Positions 8,157-18,400 are shown, counted from the first letter of the stretch. The stretch: 37,778 bases of DNA from Alphaproteobacteria bacterium (GCA_013288985.1 JABDAT010000001.1:92389-130166), one strand, 5' to 3'. Notes: generated by a model from the sequence alone, not told the origin. Numbers and translations: made by a program.

Positions 8157-9113
8157 CTAATGCTGCGTTTCACGGAATTTTCTGACATTGGCTTCATGCT
8201 CCTGCTCGGTGCGTGCGAAATTATGGCCGCCCACGCCGGTCGCAACAAAATAAAGCTCATCCGATTGCACGGGATGTAGCGTTGCAAGGATGGATGCCTT
8301 GCCAGGGTTGGCGATGGGGCCGGGGGGCAAGCCCGCTGAGCGATAGGTGTTATAAGGCGAGTTGCTTTCAAGATCATTATAGGTAAGCGGGCGCGGCAAT
8401 TTATATTTTCCGCCGGTGACACCGTAAGCCGTTGTCGGATCGGCCTGCAACAGCATGCCTTTGCGCAGGCGGTTAATATAGACGGCGGCTACGCGCGGGC
8501 GCTCGCTTGCCAGTCCGGTTTCTTTTTCGACAATCGAGGCCAGTGTCAAGGCTTGTGCAGGCGTGGTAAATGGCAATCCATCAGCGCGTCCTGTCCATGC
8601 TTCTTCCAGTGTTTTTTGCATGGCGTGGCGCATGCGGGTCAGGAGATCATTGCGCTTGTCGCCGCGAGAATAATTATAGGTCTCAGGCAACAGTTCGCCT
8701 TCTTTAATATCAAGCGTGATTTCGCCGTCCAGTTCCGGTATGGCTTTAACAATACTGATAATTTCCGAGGTCATTAATCCTTCAGGAATGGTAAGATGAT
8801 GGATAACGGTTTTGCCATTTGCCAGCATGCTGGCCACATCGCTTGCAGCAATATGGGCGGAGAAATTATATTCGCCAGCCTTGAATCTGCTCGATTCACC
8901 GCGCGCGAATGCCTGCAGCTTAAATAAGAACGGATGCGCTATGACATTTTTCTCTGCGAGCGTATCGGCAATCGCGGTAAAATGGGTGTTGGGCGGAAAT
9001 ACCAATATTGTGGATTCTGCAAGCGGGCCGGAAGCATTGAAATCAATCTCGCACCATAATGCGCCTGCTGCAAGCAGAACAAAAACAGAGAATATTAGAT
9101 ATATAAATTTCAC
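8157..9113 (-). CDS. mltG: endolytic peptidoglycan transglycosylase MltG
   Basis: MltG is an inner-membrane enzyme that cuts nascent glycan strands and so may set their final length. The 318-residue protein has one N-terminal membrane segment (about residues 3-21), then the LysM-like and YceG domains. The catalytic glutamate is E196 in ASIVEKETG. Other family signatures are LPETYNY, QADPTTAYGV, YNTYRSAGLPPGPIANPG and the C-terminal FARTEQEHEANVRKFRE. Position after fabF is the standard alphaproteobacterial arrangement. The gap to fabF is 41 bases, and the gap to def only six. Confidence 0.95.
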   Translation of the reverse strand: MKFIYLIFSVFVLLAAGALWCEIDFNASGPLAESTILVFPPNTHFTAIADTLAEKNVIAHPFLFKLQAFARGESSRFKAGEYNFSAHIAASDVASMLANGKTVIHHLTIPEGLMTSEIISIVKAIPELDGEITLDIKEGELLPETYNYSRGDKRNDLLTRMRHAMQKTLEEAWTGRADGLPFTTPAQALTLASIVEKETGLASERPRVAAVYINRLRKGMLLQADPTTAYGVTGGKYKLPRPLTYNDLESNSPYNTYRSAGLPPGPIANPGKASILATLHPVQSDELYFVATGVGGHNFARTEQEHEANVRKFRETQH

Positions 9114-9154
9114 TGCGGATACGTTTTTGTGATCTTAAGTAAGATCAGACTAGA

Positions 9155-10414
9155 TCAAACTTTTTTAAAGACAAGCGATGCGTTGGTGCCGCCAAAGCCA
9201 AACGAATTAGAGAGCACATTGTTTATAGTGCGCTTCTTTGCTTTGTTTGGCACGAGATCAATATCGCAGCTCTCAGAAGGATTTTCTAAATTCAGTGTCG
9301 GCGGCGCTATCTGATCGCGCATGGCGAGCACGGAGAAAATCGCTTCTACGCTGCCCGCTGCTCCCAGCAGATGGCCAATCGCCGATTTGGTCGAAGACAT
9401 GGAAAGTTTGTATGCATGATCGCCAAATAAACGCTTCACAGCACCCAGCTCAATTTCATCGCCCAGCGGCGTTGAAGTGCCGTGCGCGTTGATGTAATCG
9501 ATATCGGTGGTTTGCAGCCCGGCGCGTTTAAGCGCTGCCTGCATGGCGCGGTAGCCGCCATTGCCGTCGCTCGTTGGCGCGGTGATATGATATGCGTCGC
9601 CGGAGAGGCCGTAACCTGCCAGTTCCGCATAAATTTTTGCGCCGCGCTTTTTGGCATGTTCATATTCTTCGAGAACCACTACGCCGGCGCCTTCGCCCAT
9701 GACAAATCCATCGCGGCCTTTATCCCAGGGGCGTGAGGCTTTTTCGGGAGTGTCATTATAGGCGGTGGAAAGCGCGCGCGCTGCAGAGAACCCGGCAATA
9801 CCCACGCGACAGATAGCGGCTTCGGCGCCGCCTGCAACCATTACGTCCGCGTCACCTGCTTCGATAAGGCGTCCGGCGTCGCCAATGGCGTGTGCTCCGG
9901 TGGAGCAGGCGGTTACTACGGAATGATTGGGCCCTTTGAATCCGTACATAATAGAGACATGACCGGAAGCAAGGTTGATAAGGCAGGAAGGAATAAAGAA
10001 CGGACTCACGCGGCGGGGGCCTTTATCATGCATTTCAAGCACTGTGTGCTCGATCTGCCGCAATCCGCCGATGCCGGAGCCTATCATGACGCCGGTGCGT
10101 TCTTTGTCCTCTTCTGATTCCGGTTTCCAGCCTGAATCATTCACCGCCTGCGTTGCAGCTGCAATGGCAAACAGGATGAAATCATCCATTTTCTTTTGTT
10201 CTTTGGGTGCAACCCATTCGTCGGCGCGGAATGCATGTGCGCCTTCGCCCCGTGGCACCTGACCTGCAACACGCGCGGGCAAATCCGACGTATCAAAATG
10301 GGTGATCGGGCGCAAGCCGGATTCACTATTGATCAAACGTTGCCAGGTTGCATCCACGCCGCATGCAAGCGGTGTGACAAGACCCAACCCCGTAACGACA
10401 ACACGACGTGTCAT
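9155..10414 (-). CDS. fabF: beta-ketoacyl-ACP synthase II (FabF)
   Basis: FabF condenses malonyl-ACP with a growing acyl-ACP during fatty acid elongation. The 419-residue protein has the thiolase-fold catalytic triad C170 (VTACSTGAHAIG), H311 (NAHGTSTPLGD) and H348 (SAIGHLLGAAG), and ends with the glycine-rich NSFGFGGTNASLVF. It follows acpP by 31 bases in the classic fabG-acpP-fabF order, so the carrier protein, the ketoreductase and the condensing enzyme are made together. No insertion or unusual residue was noticed. Confidence 0.96.
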   Translation of the reverse strand: MTRRVVVTGLGLVTPLACGVDATWQRLINSESGLRPITHFDTSDLPARVAGQVPRGEGAHAFRADEWVAPKEQKKMDDFILFAIAAATQAVNDSGWKPESEEDKERTGVMIGSGIGGLRQIEHTVLEMHDKGPRRVSPFFIPSCLINLASGHVSIMYGFKGPNHSVVTACSTGAHAIGDAGRLIEAGDADVMVAGGAEAAICRVGIAGFSAARALSTAYNDTPEKASRPWDKGRDGFVMGEGAGVVVLEEYEHAKKRGAKIYAELAGYGLSGDAYHITAPTSDGNGGYRAMQAALKRAGLQTTDIDYINAHGTSTPLGDEIELGAVKRLFGDHAYKLSMSSTKSAIGHLLGAAGSVEAIFSVLAMRDQIAPPTLNLENPSESCDIDLVPNKAKKRTINNVLSNSFGFGGTNASLVFKKV

Positions 10415-10445
10415 GCAGGTACTTTACAAAAAATAAAGAAAAATC

Positions 10446-10688
10446 TTACGCGGCAGCAGCGTGCTGCTGGATGTAATTGATCGCATCCTGAATCGTCAGA
10501 ATCTTTTCTGCGGCTTCATCAGGGATTTCGCAGTTGAACTCTTCTTCGAATGCCATCACGAGTTCGACCGTATCCAGGCTGTCGGCGCCCAGGTCATCGA
10601 TGAAACTTGCTTCGGGGACAGCTTTCGCTTCGTCTACTCCAAGATGTTCCACCACGATTTTTTTTACGCGTGCAGCAATGTCGCTCAT
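10446..10688 (-). CDS. acpP: acyl carrier protein
   Basis: ACP carries acyl chains on a phosphopantetheine arm attached to serine. The 80-residue acidic protein has the attachment motif [13 protein letters not shown] with S37. The C-terminus ends in a short alanine run (HAAAA). A GAGG ribosome-binding site precedes the ATG at a suitable distance. The 132 bases between the fabG stop and acpP are longer than other gaps in the cluster, so acpP probably also has its own promoter, as expected for an abundant protein. I could not identify clear -35/-10 boxes there. Confidence 0.97.
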   Translation of the reverse strand: MSDIAARVKKIVVEHLGVDEAKAVPEASFIDDLGADSLDTVELVMAFEEEFNCEIPDEAAEKILTIQDAINYIQQHAAAA

Positions 10689-10820
10689 AGTTCTAAATCC
10701 TCGTTGTTACGATTAGTGTTGTGCTAACTAGCATAGTGAAAATGGTTTGGCTAGCGTCTTTTGTATCATTACTGTCTTGGCAGGTTTACTATTAATATTA
10801 ATCCAATACTTACATGCTTT

Positions 10821-11558
10821 TTAAACCATTAACAAGCCGCCGTTTACATGAATGGTTTGGCCGGTGATATAGCTCGCCGCATCGCTTGCAAGGAACATCA
10901 CGCTGCCTGCCACATCTTCAGGCAAGCCGAAGCGGGCTGCGGGAATATTATCGGTAATGCGTTTCTGCTGTTCTTCATTTAATGCGTCCGTCATGGCGGT
11001 TTTGATAAATCCCGGCGCGATGCAGTTAATAGTGACATTGCGCGAAGCCACTTCCTGGGCCATCGCTTTGCTCATGCCGACAATCCCTGCTTTAGACGCG
11101 CAGTAATTGGCTTGTCCGGGATTGCCCATCGTGCCCACCACGGAGGTGATGTTGATGATTCTGCCGCTGCGGCGTTTGAGCATGCCTTTCACGCCAGCGC
11201 GCATCAGTTTGAATGTAGCGGTGAGATTGATGTCAATCACCTGCTGCCATTCCTCATCTTTCATGCGCAAGCTTAAATTGTCGCGGGTAACACCGGCATT
11301 GCATACTAAAATGTCGATCTGCCCCAACGCTGCTTCGGCATTTTTAATAAGCGCCTCAATGGAAGCGCCGTCGGATAAATTGCAGGTGAGTGCCGTAGCG
11401 CTTCCACCCAACTCATTATTAAGTGCATCGAGCGCCTCTTGCCGCGTGCCGGAGATGACGAGTTTTGCGCCTTCAGCGTGCAGCGCTTTGGCGATGGCGC
11501 CGCCGATGCCGCCTGAAGCGCCGGTGACCAAAGCGGTTTTTCCCGTGAGTTGAGTCAT
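10821..11558 (-). CDS. fabG: 3-oxoacyl-ACP reductase FabG
   Basis: FabG is the NADPH-dependent short-chain reductase of fatty acid elongation. The cofactor motif TGASGGIGGAIA lies near the N-terminus, NAG at about 87-89, and the catalytic residues are N111, S139, Y152 and K156 (YCASK). I chose the ATG at 11558, giving 245 residues, because a GGGG ribosome-binding site lies about eight bases upstream and homologues start close to TGKxALVTG. A TTG five codons further upstream is less likely. It is first in the fabG-acpP-fabF-mltG-def group; fabD, often just upstream, is absent, and the neighbour on that side is the divergent thrB. Confidence 0.95.
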   Translation of the reverse strand: MTQLTGKTALVTGASGGIGGAIAKALHAEGAKLVISGTRQEALDALNNELGGSATALTCNLSDGASIEALIKNAEAALGQIDILVCNAGVTRDNLSLRMKDEEWQQVIDINLTATFKLMRAGVKGMLKRRSGRIINITSVVGTMGNPGQANYCASKAGIVGMSKAMAQEVASRNVTINCIAPGFIKTAMTDALNEEQQKRITDNIPAARFGLPEDVAGSVMFLASDAASYITGQTIHVNGGLLMV

Positions 11559-11631
11559 AACATATATCCCCAAAAATTTTTGCGAGATTAGGTAGTTGCG
11601 CTAAGGTCGTCAAGCACGATATAGGTTCGGT

Positions 11632-12597
11632 ATGGCTGTCTATACCGAATTATCGCAAGGGGAAATTCAGGCATTTCTCCATTCTTATAATCTGGCGCCG
11701 CTGCGGCTGGCCGAAGGCATACGCGCCGGCGTGCAAAACACCAATTATTGTATAACGCTGGAAGACAACACCAAACTTATTCTCACTGTGTTTGAAACGC
11801 GCGTTAATGAAACCGATTTGCCGTTTTTCATGGGACTCATGGAACATCTGGCGCTGCATAAAGTTTCCTGCCCGATGCCGTTGCGCGCGAAGAACGGGCA
11901 AATTATCCAGCAGGTGAAAAACAAGCCTGCGTCTCTTGTTACGTTTCTGGAAGGACGCAGCGTAACTTCTATCCAGAATCCGCATATGTCTGAGTTAGGC
12001 GCAGCGATGGCTAGGCTGCATTTGGCGGGTCAGAGTTATACGCTGACGCGCGCTAATACATTGTCGCTCGCCGGGTGGAAAGAACTATATGCCAAAATCG
12101 GCAGCCGTGCCGATGAAATAATTCCTGGTCTTGCGCAAGAAATTGATAGTGAGATAAAAGCGCTGGAAATGGCATGGCCGCGTGATTTGCCGCATGGTGT
12201 TATTCATGCCGATCTGTTTCCCGATAATGTATTTTATAATGATGACAATCAACTCACCGGCATCATTGATTTCTATTTCGCCTGTAATGATATTCTAAGT
12301 TATGAACTTGCCATCTGCCTTAATGCCTGGTGCTTTGAGAAACATTCGGAGTTTAATATTACCAAAGCCAAACTTATGCTGCGCGCCTATCATGATGTGC
12401 GTCCCATCTCGGAAGCCGAACTCGAAGCCTTGCCGGTTCTGGCCAGAGGCGCAGCATTGCGGTTTCTTTTAACGCGCGCGCATGATTGGCTATTCCCGGT
12501 AAAGGGAGCACTGGTGACACAAAAAGACCCGATGGAATATGTCAAAAAGCTGCGCTTCCATCGCTCCGTCACCCATCATTCGCAGTATGGTCTATGA
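11632..12597 (+). CDS. thrB: homoserine kinase, ThrB type II
   Basis: This enzyme phosphorylates homoserine in threonine synthesis. It belongs to the aminoglycoside-phosphotransferase-like fold used for ThrB in alpha- and some other proteobacteria, not the GHMP fold of E. coli. The 321-residue protein shows the N-terminal signature [10 protein letters not shown], the catalytic loop [11 protein letters not shown] (D194, N199) and the metal-binding IIDFYF (D213). The start MAVYTELS is the typical one for the family. The stop overlaps the rnhA start by four bases (ATGA), so the two genes are coupled; a thrB-rnhA pair is common in alphaproteobacteria. Confidence 0.93.
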   Translation: MAVYTELSQGEIQAFLHSYNLAPLRLAEGIRAGVQNTNYCITLEDNTKLILTVFETRVNETDLPFFMGLMEHLALHKVSCPMPLRAKNGQIIQQVKNKPASLVTFLEGRSVTSIQNPHMSELGAAMARLHLAGQSYTLTRANTLSLAGWKELYAKIGSRADEIIPGLAQEIDSEIKALEMAWPRDLPHGVIHADLFPDNVFYNDDNQLTGIIDFYFACNDILSYELAICLNAWCFEKHSEFNITKAKLMLRAYHDVRPISEAELEALPVLARGAALRFLLTRAHDWLFPVKGALVTQKDPMEYVKKLRFHRSVTHHSQYGL

Positions 12598-13025
12598 GTA
12601 AAACCGTCACGATTTATACCGACGGTGCATGTTCGGGAAACCCAGGCCCGGGAGGGTGGGGCGCGGTGCTCATTTATGGGGACAAGGAAAAAGAACTCTC
12701 TGGCGGCGAAAAGGAAACTACCAATAACCGCATGGAGCTGATGGCGGCCATCAAAGCGCTCGAAGCGCTTAAAACGCCGTGCAAGGTGGATGTGTATACC
12801 GACAGCACCTATGTGCGCAGCGGCATCATGCAGTGGATTCATGACTGGAAAAAACGCGGCTGGAAAACGGCGGATAAAAAACCGGTAAAGAACGTCGATC
12901 TATGGCAGGCCCTTGACGAGGCGGCGGGCAAGCATGAAGTAAAATGGCACTGGGTCAAAGGCCATAGCGGCCACCCGATGAATGATCGCGTGGATGCGTT
13001 GGCGGTGGCGGCGATTGTCAGATGA
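12594..13025 (+). CDS. rnhA: ribonuclease HI
   Basis: RNase HI cuts the RNA strand of RNA-DNA hybrids. The 143-residue protein keeps the four catalytic acids at E. coli positions D10, E48, D70 and D134, plus H124 in [12 protein letters not shown]. The start at 12594 overlaps the thrB stop by four bases and gives the expected [19 protein letters not shown]-terminus; the frame is open further upstream, but that part lies inside thrB. The stop is directly followed, with no spacing, by the stop of the convergent carbonic-anhydrase-like gene, leaving no room for an ordinary terminator between them. Confidence 0.97.
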   Translation: MSKTVTIYTDGACSGNPGPGGWGAVLIYGDKEKELSGGEKETTNNRMELMAAIKALEALKTPCKVDVYTDSTYVRSGIMQWIHDWKKRGWKTADKKPVKNVDLWQALDEAAGKHEVKWHWVKGHSGHPMNDRVDALAVAAIVR

Positions 13026-13964
13026 TTAGCGGCCGCGTTTTTGTCCCATATTCCTGATATCGGCAACTATTTCGCGAATGCCGATTTCTATTTTACTTTG
13101 CTCAAAGTCCACTTTGCTTAATTTGTGTCCATTGGTGCCTACCGGCAATGAGATAAAAGTATCTTTGCCCGTTAGCCCCGCTGCTGCGTAGGCTTTCTCG
13201 ATTCGCTTTGCAGAAGGCTTCTCATCATCCGGAAATGCCATATGGTATAAAACGTCTAGATTGCAAAACTGCTGTGTGCTTGGAATATAAGTCAGTAATT
13301 TATGTTGCTCCGGCATCCCTTTCCTCACATCATCATAATTGGTTATGATGTGCAGCCGGCCTTCATTGATAAGATTTTCTACGGACAACTCGACCGTACC
13401 ATCCCGTTTTATGATTTTATAATCATGTAAATTCTTCACCGATTGCATCATAATCAACATTTCCATTTTTCGCAGGATCGTTTCCTCATCAGCTCCTGCT
13501 TTCTTTGCGGCCTTTAAAATATTTCCCAGTTCACCCCTCTCGCGTATTGTAAACATATTTTTCATGGACATAGCGAAAGGATCGTATGCTGCCTCGGATC
13601 TCGGGCCTGCCACCAATGCTTCATAAAATTTTTTCACGGCAGCGCATTCGGTATGAGTGTTTATAATAAAACAGCCGGTCGTATCATCGTTTTTAAAATA
13701 TCCCTTAAGACGTCCTAAAACTTCCTGGCAATGAGCGTCATTCTTATCAAAAGTGCGAACGCCGCCGCTCAAGGGTTCCGATCCGAAATGAGTATCCCGA
13801 GTTGGCTTTTGGTGTTCACGGGGATCACCACATTCGTTTACGATGCCTTCATATCCCCTCTTAGTTAACCTACCGCCGAATTTATGGCGCAGGTCATAAA
13901 GTATCTTCAATAAACCGTTTGGGATAGGGGGGGTGATAGCAGATGCGTCCGGTGTTTCGGTCAT
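13026..13964 (-). CDS. divergent beta-carbonic-anhydrase-like protein
   Basis: This 312-residue protein is unfamiliar overall, but keeps the layout of a beta-carbonic anhydrase (interconversion of CO2 and bicarbonate). C45-G-D47-P-R49 matches the CxDxR motif that supplies a zinc cysteine and the Asp-Arg dyad. H104-T-E-C107 in IINTHTECAAVKKF matches the HxxC zinc pair, with nearly the usual spacing (59 residues from the first cysteine to the histidine). MQSVKNL near 173 and the INEGRLHIITNYDDVRKG stretch at 200-216 fit the C-terminal helix and last strand of that family. It lacks the usual strongly conserved RNAGN-type stretch and has an extra region after the HxxC motif and about 80 extra C-terminal residues. 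It may be inactive or have another substrate. It looks more AT-rich than its neighbours. There is no signal peptide. Confidence 0.5.
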   Translation of the reverse strand: MTETPDASAITPPIPNGLLKILYDLRHKFGGRLTKRGYEGIVNECGDPREHQKPTRDTHFGSEPLSGGVRTFDKNDAHCQEVLGRLKGYFKNDDTTGCFIINTHTECAAVKKFYEALVAGPRSEAAYDPFAMSMKNMFTIRERGELGNILKAAKKAGADEETILRKMEMLIMMQSVKNLHDYKIIKRDGTVELSVENLINEGRLHIITNYDDVRKGMPEQHKLLTYIPSTQQFCNLDVLYHMAFPDDEKPSAKRIEKAYAAAGLTGKDTFISLPVGTNGHKLSKVDFEQSKIEIGIREIVADIRNMGQKRGR

Positions 13965-14103
13965 AGTAACTTATTATTTTCATTAAATAATTTTATGCAA
14001 TATGGGTTATCCTCCCACAAAAACTTAAATAATTCGTTAATATTGCCTTCCCCCTGCCATTTCTTTATAACCATGGCTTCAAACTTCAAAAGCAGGATAA
14101 ATC

Positions 14104-14667
14104 ATGTCCATAATGCCCGATAGCTGGATTCGCGAAAAAGCCCAAAAAAGCGCTATGATTGAACCGTTTGTCGAGAATTTAAAGCGCGAAGGTGTAATAT
14201 CGTACGGGCTATCTTCCTACGGCTATGATGCCCGCGTCGCCGACGAATTTAAGATTTTTACCAATGTCGATTCTGCGATTGTTGACCCCAAAGCCTTTTC
14301 CGACAAGAGCTTTGTCGACCGCAAAACCGATGTCTGCGTGATTCCGCCCAATTCGTTCGTGCTTGCGCGCACCGTCGAATATTTCCGCATTCCACGCGAT
14401 GTGCTGGTTATCTGCCTGGGCAAGTCAACCTATGCGCGCTGCGGCATTATCGTCAATGTGACACCGCTGGAGCCGGAATGGGAAGGGCATGTGACGCTGG
14501 AATTTTCCAACACTACGCCGTTGCCTGCACGTATTTATGCCAATGAGGGTGCCTGTCAGTTTTTGTTTCTCAAAGGCGATAAAGTTTGCGACGTGTCCTA
14601 CGCCGACCGCAAAGGAAAATACCAGGGCCAGCAAGGCGTGACCTTGCCCAGAGTCGAGGCAAAATAA
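14104..14667 (+). CDS. dcd: dCTP deaminase
   Basis: Dcd converts dCTP to dUTP, the start of the main dTTP route in many bacteria. The 187-residue trimeric-type protein starts [10 protein letters not shown] and has SSYGYDARV, the substrate-binding GKSTYARCG and the catalytic glutamate E133 in [21 protein letters not shown]. It has the dCTP deaminase (Dcd) form rather than that of a dUTPase. An AGGA ribosome-binding site lies seven bases before the ATG. It is first in a long tightly packed plus-strand unit; its stop overlaps the murA start by one base. The 139 bases upstream, shared with the divergent carbonic-anhydrase-like gene, must contain the promoter. Confidence 0.96.
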   Translation: MSIMPDSWIREKAQKSAMIEPFVENLKREGVISYGLSSYGYDARVADEFKIFTNVDSAIVDPKAFSDKSFVDRKTDVCVIPPNSFVLARTVEYFRIPRDVLVICLGKSTYARCGIIVNVTPLEPEWEGHVTLEFSNTTPLPARIYANEGACQFLFLKGDKVCDVSYADRKGKYQGQQGVTLPRVEAK

Positions 14668-15950
14668 TGGATAAGATACGTATTCGCGGGGGCAAAAGGC
14701 TTGAGGGCATTATCCCGGTAAGCGGCGCTAAAAATGCGGCGCTGCCGTTGATGGCGGCCTCTTTGCTTACGGACAGCAAGCTCACCCTTTCCAATATTCC
14801 GTATCTTGCTGATGTTATCACCATGGCTAATCTCCTTGTGCAGCATGGTGTGGCGCTGCATATGGATGAAAAATCGCTCGACCCTTCCGGCTTTGGCCGC
14901 ACGCTGACCTTGCAGGCCGCCAAGATTGAGAATTTCACCGCGCCTTATGAGCTGGTGCGCACCATGCGCGCCTCGGTGCTGGTGTTGGGGCCGCTGCTTG
15001 CGCGTTTTGCCCAGGCCAAAGTGTCCTTGCCCGGCGGCTGCGCCATCGGCACGCGTCCGATTGACCTGCATTTGAAAGCCCTTGAGCAGATGGGCGCGTT
15101 GATTGAACTCGCCGACGGCTATATTCATGCCTTTGTGAAGGGGCGTCTGCAGGGTGCCGATATCGCCTTTGACAAAGTCACGGTGACGGGCACGGAAAAT
15201 ATAATGATGGCGGCGGTGCTGGCGGAAGGCAAAACTACTATACGCAACGCAGCGCGCGAACCCGAAGTGGTGGATTTGGCCGAATGTTTGGTAAAAATGG
15301 GCGCCCATATCGAAGGCATCGGCAGCGACACGCTTACTATCGTTGGCGTGAAATCACTGCGTGATGCGTCACACCGCGTCATTGCCGACCGTATTGAGGC
15401 GGGCACTTATGCCGCCGCTGCTGCTATTACCGGCGGCGATATCGAGTTAAGCGGCATTGATCTTAAAGCCTTGAGTAATGTGATTGAGAAATTCGCTGAA
15501 GCCGGAGTGCTTATTGAAGCCTCTGCTAACGGTGTGCGCGTGAGCCGCAAGAACGGGCTGCACGGCGTCGATATCATGACACAGCCTTATCCAGGTTTTC
15601 CCACCGACATGCAGGCGCAGATGATGGGGCTGATGACGATTGCCGACGGCGCCTCCATGATCACGGAGACGATTTTTGAAAACCGTTTCATGCATGTGCC
15701 GGAATTGTCGCGTATGGGTGCAAAAATCAACGTCCACGGCTCTTCCGCTGTGGTGCGCGGCGTCGAGCGCTTAGCGGGCGCAGAAGTCATGGCCACCGAT
15801 CTGCGTGCGTCTGTTTCCCTGGTTATTGCGGCGCTTGCGGCCAAGGGCGATACGCTCATCAACCGCGTCTATCATCTTGATCGCGGCTATGAGAGACTGG
15901 AAGATAAGCTTGCTGCCTGCGGCGCTGAAATCGAACGGGTGAAAGCATGA
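14667..15950 (+). CDS. murA: UDP-N-acetylglucosamine 1-carboxyvinyltransferase MurA
   Basis: MurA transfers enolpyruvate from PEP to UDP-GlcNAc, the first committed step of peptidoglycan precursor synthesis. The 427-residue protein has K22 in [11 protein letters not shown] and C125 in [16 protein letters not shown]. The cysteine is the one attacked by fosfomycin. I chose the ATG at 14667, in the TAATG overlap with dcd, over the 27-codon longer frame because [14 protein letters not shown] is the family start. Its end overlaps hisG by four bases (ATGA). The link to histidine genes is positional only. Confidence 0.96.
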   Translation: MDKIRIRGGKRLEGIIPVSGAKNAALPLMAASLLTDSKLTLSNIPYLADVITMANLLVQHGVALHMDEKSLDPSGFGRTLTLQAAKIENFTAPYELVRTMRASVLVLGPLLARFAQAKVSLPGGCAIGTRPIDLHLKALEQMGALIELADGYIHAFVKGRLQGADIAFDKVTVTGTENIMMAAVLAEGKTTIRNAAREPEVVDLAECLVKMGAHIEGIGSDTLTIVGVKSLRDASHRVIADRIEAGTYAAAAAITGGDIELSGIDLKALSNVIEKFAEAGVLIEASANGVRVSRKNGLHGVDIMTQPYPGFPTDMQAQMMGLMTIADGASMITETIFENRFMHVPELSRMGAKINVHGSSAVVRGVERLAGAEVMATDLRASVSLVIAALAAKGDTLINRVYHLDRGYERLEDKLAACGAEIERVKA

Positions 15951-16603
15951 GCGAAACTATTACACTCGCCGTTCCCAAAGGGCGCATCTTAAAAGAATTG
16001 CAGCCACTCTTAGCACGCGCAGGCATTGTGCCCGAAGCCGATTTCTTTGACGATAACAGCCGCAAGCTCGAATTTGCCACCAACATACAAAATCTATCCA
16101 TTATCCGCGTGCGCAGTTTTGACGTGGCGACGTTTGTGGCGTTTGGTGCAGCGCAGTTAGGTGTTGCCGGCAGTGATGTATTGATGGAATTTAATTTCTC
16201 CGATATTTATGCGCCGCTTGATCTGGGCATCGGCAAATGCCGCATTTCCGTTGCCGAGCTTAAGGAGCATGCCGAGTCGGACGATCCCGCGCGGTGGAGC
16301 CACATCACTATCGCAACCAAATATCCACACATCACGCAGAGCCATTTTGCTGCGCGCGGGGTGCAGGCGGAATGCATCAAATTATCCGGCGCGATGGAGC
16401 TGGCGCCCAAGCTGGGCCTGTCCCGGCGCATTGTCGATCTGGTGAGCAGCGGTGCTACGCTCAAAGCCAACGGTCTTGTCGAAATAGAAAAAATTGCCGA
16501 TGTATCTTCGCGCCTCATTGTCAACCGCACTGCCTTTAAAACGCGCAGCGAAGAAATGAGCATGTGGATCGCCAAATTTAAGGAGGCGGCCGGTGGTGCA
16601 TAG
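15947..16603 (+). CDS. hisG: ATP phosphoribosyltransferase, short form (HisG-S)
   Basis: HisG joins ATP and PRPP in the first step of histidine synthesis. At 218 residues it is the short form, with the catalytic domain (start [19 protein letters not shown], and the PRPP loop near [10 protein letters not shown]) but no C-terminal regulatory domain. In other bacteria this form needs HisZ, a histidyl-tRNA-synthetase-like partner, for activity and feedback by histidine. No hisZ is in the window. The start overlaps murA by four bases and the end overlaps hisD by eleven, so it is translated from the murA-hisG-hisD transcript. Confidence 0.95.
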   Translation: MSETITLAVPKGRILKELQPLLARAGIVPEADFFDDNSRKLEFATNIQNLSIIRVRSFDVATFVAFGAAQLGVAGSDVLMEFNFSDIYAPLDLGIGKCRISVAELKEHAESDDPARWSHITIATKYPHITQSHFAARGVQAECIKLSGAMELAPKLGLSRRIVDLVSSGATLKANGLVEIEKIADVSSRLIVNRTAFKTRSEEMSMWIAKFKEAAGGA

Positions 16604-17879
16604 GCTGAATACCGCGGATGCATCCTTTGCCAAGCAATTTGACGCTTTCCTGCATTTGCGCGCCGAAGAGGAGCAGGATGTTGCCCGCGTTGTAAAAGAT
16701 ATCATCTCGCAGGTAAAACGCGATGACGATAAAGCCGTAATTGCGCTTACCCATAAATTTGACCGTGTGAAGCTTGCACCCAACACTTTGCGCGTAAGCC
16801 CACAGGAGATTGCCAAAGCGCGCAAGGCTTGCGGCAAGGATATTCTGGGGGCGCTTGAGCAGGCGGCAAAACGCATCCGCCTCTATCACCAGAAACAACT
16901 GCCGAAAAATCTGCAATATAAAGACAAGCAAGGCGTAACGCTTGGCTGGCGTTGGAACGCCATCGACGCCGCAGGGCTATATGTGCCAGGCGGCACTGCG
17001 TCTTATCCGAGTTCCGTGCTGATGAATGCCATCCCCGCGCAAGTGGCAGGCGTGAAGCGTCTCGTGATGGTAGTGCCGATGCCGGACGGGGTAGTCAACC
17101 CTGCGGTGCTTGCCGCTGCAGATATTGCAGGCGTCCATGAAATATACCGCATCGGTGGCGCGCAGGCGGTAGCGGCGCTTGCTTATGGCACCGAGTCGAT
17201 TCGCCCGGTCGACAAGATTGTGGGGCCCGGCAATGCCTATGTCGCCGAAGCCAAGCGCCAGGTATTTGGCAAAGTCGGCATTGATATGATTGCTGGGCCT
17301 TCGGAAATTCTCATAGTGGCCGATAATAAAAACAAACCGGAATGGATTGCGGCGGATTTATTGTCACAAGCCGAGCATGATAAAGTGGCGCAATCCATAC
17401 TCATTACCGATGATAAAAACTTTGCGGCTCGAGTGGAAAAAGCCATTGCCGCAACGCTCGCCACATTATCGCGCGCTGAAATAGCCCGCGCATCCTGGCA
17501 GGATTACGGCGCTATCATTATGGTGCGCGACCTAAAAGAGGCGGCTGAGCTTGTAAACACTATTGCCCCGGAGCATCTGGAGTTGGCAGTAGATAAGCCT
17601 GACGTATTGGCAGCCCGCATACGCCATGCCGGTGCTATATTCTTAGGTCGCCACACGCCCGAAGCCATTGGCGATTATATCGCTGGCCCCTCGCATGTAC
17701 TGCCGACTTCGCGCACGGCACGTTTCTCATCGGGGCTTTCGGTGTATGATTTCTTGAAGCGCACCTCGCTTATCGGCTGCAATGCGTCATCGGTCAAAGC
17801 CATCGGCAAAGACGCGGCAATACTGGCAGATGCTGAAGGATTGTCCGCGCATGCATTATCCCTGCGTTTGCGGCTATGA
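16593..17879 (+). CDS. hisD: histidinol dehydrogenase
   Basis: HisD oxidises histidinol to histidine in two NAD-dependent steps. The 428-residue zinc enzyme keeps the zinc ligands Q259, H262, D361 and H420 and the catalytic pair E327-H328 (APEHLEL), with the family signatures [11 protein letters not shown] and [14 protein letters not shown]. The start is GTG, inside the end of hisG (11-base overlap). No other start gives a full N-terminus. The stop overlaps the UPF0262 gene by four bases. Overlap on both sides implies coupled translation within the operon. Confidence 0.96.
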   Translation: MVHRLNTADASFAKQFDAFLHLRAEEEQDVARVVKDIISQVKRDDDKAVIALTHKFDRVKLAPNTLRVSPQEIAKARKACGKDILGALEQAAKRIRLYHQKQLPKNLQYKDKQGVTLGWRWNAIDAAGLYVPGGTASYPSSVLMNAIPAQVAGVKRLVMVVPMPDGVVNPAVLAAADIAGVHEIYRIGGAQAVAALAYGTESIRPVDKIVGPGNAYVAEAKRQVFGKVGIDMIAGPSEILIVADNKNKPEWIAADLLSQAEHDKVAQSILITDDKNFAARVEKAIAATLATLSRAEIARASWQDYGAIIMVRDLKEAAELVNTIAPEHLELAVDKPDVLAARIRHAGAIFLGRHTPEAIGDYIAGPSHVLPTSRTARFSSGLSVYDFLKRTSLIGCNASSVKAIGKDAAILADAEGLSAHALSLRLRL

Positions 17880-18343
17880 GCGCAACCCAGCATATCACCG
17901 CGATTACGCTTGATGAATCAAGCATTAAACCGCGCTCCGTGGAGATTGAGCATGAGCGCCATGTGGCGATGAACGATCTGATTGAATGGAATCATTTTGC
18001 CCTTAAAGATGCTGAAGGTCCTTACGAATTGCGCTTAAGCACCGCTGAGAACCGCTTTGCGTTCAGCGTAACTTCCAAAACCCTTACCAGGCCCTATAAT
18101 TTCTTTATCTCGCTTGCGCCCTTTAGGAGCCTCATTCGCGACTATTTTCTTATCTGCGAGAGCTATTTTGATGCCGTGAAAACTGGCAATCTGCCGCGCA
18201 TTGAGGCGATTGATATGAGCAGGCGAGGTCTGCATAATGAGGGATCTGAGTTGCTTAGCTCATTATTGACGGATAAAGTGGTGATTGATTCGGAGACTTC
18301 CCGCCGCCTGTTCACTCTTATTTGCGTTTTGCATTTAAAGTGA
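17876..18343 (+). CDS. UPF0262 family protein
   Basis: This 155-residue protein belongs to UPF0262, a family found almost only in alphaproteobacteria and of unknown function. Recognisable stretches are IEHERHVAMNDLIEWNHF, PYNFFISLAPFRSLIRDYF and the C-terminal IEAIDMSRRGLHNEGSELL followed by RRLFTLICVLH. It has no signal peptide or membrane span. Its place right after hisD, overlapping by four bases, is the arrangement known in many alphaproteobacteria, where it comes before infA and maf. It is one of the best lineage markers in the window. Confidence 0.93.
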   Translation: MSATQHITAITLDESSIKPRSVEIEHERHVAMNDLIEWNHFALKDAEGPYELRLSTAENRFAFSVTSKTLTRPYNFFISLAPFRSLIRDYFLICESYFDAVKTGNLPRIEAIDMSRRGLHNEGSELLSSLLTDKVVIDSETSRRLFTLICVLHLK

Positions 18344-18400
18344 TATAAGGGCGCCAATCTGCGTAAAGCGTAGCCAAAGATAATCACACAAAGGACTAGC

